Shown: positions 23,362-24,215 of the stretch, piece by piece | How positions within the stretch are numbered: position 1 is the first letter of the stretch | Layout: each line of letters opens with the position of its first letter | Assembly (NCBI GenBank): GCA_040507245.1 | Contig: JBEVVH010000028.1 | Location: forward strand, 1 to 24,215 | DNA from: Thiodiazotropha sp040507245 | GTDB lineage: Bacteria > Pseudomonadota > Gammaproteobacteria > Chromatiales > Chromatiaceae | Reading direction: 5' to 3' | Length of the DNA stretch: 24,215 nt | Notes under the pieces: model-generated | What the model was told of the DNA's origin: nothing | The model's input: the letters and a program-made list of their open reading frames with translations, nothing else | Databases searched by the model: none | Program-made: the position numbers and the translations under genes

Positions 23362-24166
23362 CCGAACATCCCGTAGCCCGGATGCAGCGAAGCGGAATCC
23401 GGGGATGCCGCCAACCCATCCGGATTCTGTGGACAGCATCAGCCGGGATCCTCTATTAATTGAGTTTCACGATGGCGCCCAATGGGATTATGAGCAGGTA
23501 TTGCAAATGGTCTTTCAGTCCACGGAGGGGGATGATCAGTTAACCGGTACCGGGGAAGATGATGAGATGATCGGACTCGGTGGCAACGACCGTCTGTCAG
23601 GTCTCTCCGGTGATGACAGACTGTCCGGGAATATGGGGGACGATACGCTCTATGGTGGTGCAGGGAATGATGTGCTGAACGGCGATGAGGGTAACGACCT
23701 GCTGTATGGTCAGTCAGGTGATGACACGCTCAACGGCGGCGCAGGTAATGACATCCTTTATGCAGACAATCCGGGATTTTATCTTGGCGTTAGCGGTAAT
23801 GATTCACTGTACGGTGGGGATGGCGACGATCGACTCTATGGCGGGGCTGGAGACGATGTGTTGCGCGGCGGTCCTGGTGAGGACTGGTTAAAGGGCGGGT
23901 TGGGCAATGATGTCTACCTTTACGCCAGAGGAGACGGTAATACCACCATCTCGAACTTCTATGAAGACACCCTCGACACGAGGGATCGGAGCGGCTACAC
24001 CAATCAGGATACATTAAGATTTCTTGAGGGTATCGATCCTTCCGATGTTACTTTGTCAAGGTATTGTACTTCTCCGGAAAGACCCGATGGACATAGTTTG
24101 CTGATAACCCTGGATAACGGTGATACGATCGCTGCCAGCCAGGGAAAGCGAAGCGAAGGCTGGTAG
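23354..24166 (+). CDS. RTX (haemolysin-type calcium-binding) protein, probably a gene fragment
   Basis: 270 residues. After a short N-terminus encoded partly by a REP-like repeat comes LLIEFHDGAQWDYEQVLQ, which normally ends an RTX-associated domain. About 14 nonapeptide repeats of the GGxGxDxLx type follow (genomic 23524-23925), which bind calcium outside the cell. The C-terminus starts another RTX-associated domain (LLITLDNGDTI) but is cut after a few residues and runs into SQGKRSEGW, encoded by another palindrome, which also provides the TAG stop. The expected C-terminal secretion signal is therefore missing. The start at 23354 overlaps the transporter stop (AGGGA upstream); ATG 23405 is an alternative. 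It is a likely former substrate of the adjacent transporter. Confidence 0.8.
   Translation: MHNRTSRSPDAAKRNPGMPPTHPDSVDSISRDPLLIEFHDGAQWDYEQVLQMVFQSTEGDDQLTGTGEDDEMIGLGGNDRLSGLSGDDRLSGNMGDDTLYGGAGNDVLNGDEGNDLLYGQSGDDTLNGGAGNDILYADNPGFYLGVSGNDSLYGGDGDDRLYGGAGDDVLRGGPGEDWLKGGLGNDVYLYARGDGNTTISNFYEDTLDTRDRSGYTNQDTLRFLEGIDPSDVTLSRYCTSPERPDGHSLLITLDNGDTIAASQGKRSEGW
23373..23403 (+). repeat. REP-like palindrome, family A copy 3, inside the RTX reading frame
   Basis: GTAGCCCGGATGCAGCGAAG then CGGAATCCGGG, with complementary CCCGGAT/ATCCGGG arms. In the RTX frame it is read as RSPDAAKRNPG. Confidence 0.85.
24135..24166 (+). repeat. REP-like palindrome, family C, at the RTX 3' end
   Basis: CCAGCC (24135-24140) and GGCTGG (24158-24163) are complementary around a centre with GCGAAGCG, which family A copy 3 also contains, and are followed by TAG. 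The last 49 bases of the window after it hold no gene. Confidence 0.65.
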
Positions 24167-24215
24167 TCCCCGGTAGTCGCGAGGCGATACTGGAAACCCG
24201 ACGAGCCGTAGGCGC

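Overview
The window looks like a piece of a gammaproteobacterial chromosome, moderately GC-rich. The evidence is a Tas-type aldo/keto reductase, a DjlA co-chaperone, a DUF3530 protein, a DUF6763-like protein, a COG3235 membrane protein, an rpe-gph-trpE-trpG-trpD-trpC cluster, and REP-like palindromes ending many transcription units. The combination resembles Chromatiales or sulfur-oxidising lineages; that placement is inference from gene content, not a search.

Layout. 1-93 (-): 5' end of a probable IS630-type transposase, cut by the window edge. 244-651 (-): HU-family protein with a lysine/alanine-rich tail. 854-1410 (+): chalcone-isomerase-like secreted protein, frameshifted. 1437-2987 (-): gamma-glutamyltransferase-like enzyme. 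3390-9466 (+): probable operon of a giant scaffold (two cyclic-nucleotide-binding domains, a cysteine-less rhodanese, about 1,200 residues of coiled coil) interrupted by an in-frame TGA, then a ketohexokinase-like PfkB kinase and a small Rieske protein. 9463-9739: REP-like palindromes and a terminator. 9770-10530 (-): two small genes. 10715-11755 (-): tas, divergent from 11927-12592 (+), a COG3235 membrane protein, followed by djlA (12708-13535, +). 13754-14544 (-): DUF3530 protein, frameshifted. 14863-16420 (+): rpe and gph. 16482-20632 (+): a Trp-codon-containing leader peptide candidate, then trpE, trpG, trpD, trpC. 21010-24166 (+): type I secretion ABC transporter (HlyB type, split by an in-frame TAG) and a short RTX protein bracketed by REP-like repeats.

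The trp genes carry chorismate to indole-3-glycerol phosphate; trpF, trpB and trpA are not here. rpe and gph fit pentose phosphate or Calvin cycle and phosphoglycolate metabolism. The 3' end held a toxin/adhesin secretion locus that now looks decayed.

Four genes have single-base-scale lesions (two frameshifts, two nonsense codons) and a fifth, the RTX gene, looks like a fragment, while central metabolic genes are intact. This suggests either ongoing gene decay in accessory functions or assembly error, and should be settled from reads. The most unusual items are the cNMP/rhodanese/coiled-coil scaffold and its partner enzymes, and the short trp leader peptide lacking a classical attenuator. No tRNA, rRNA or CRISPR array was seen.
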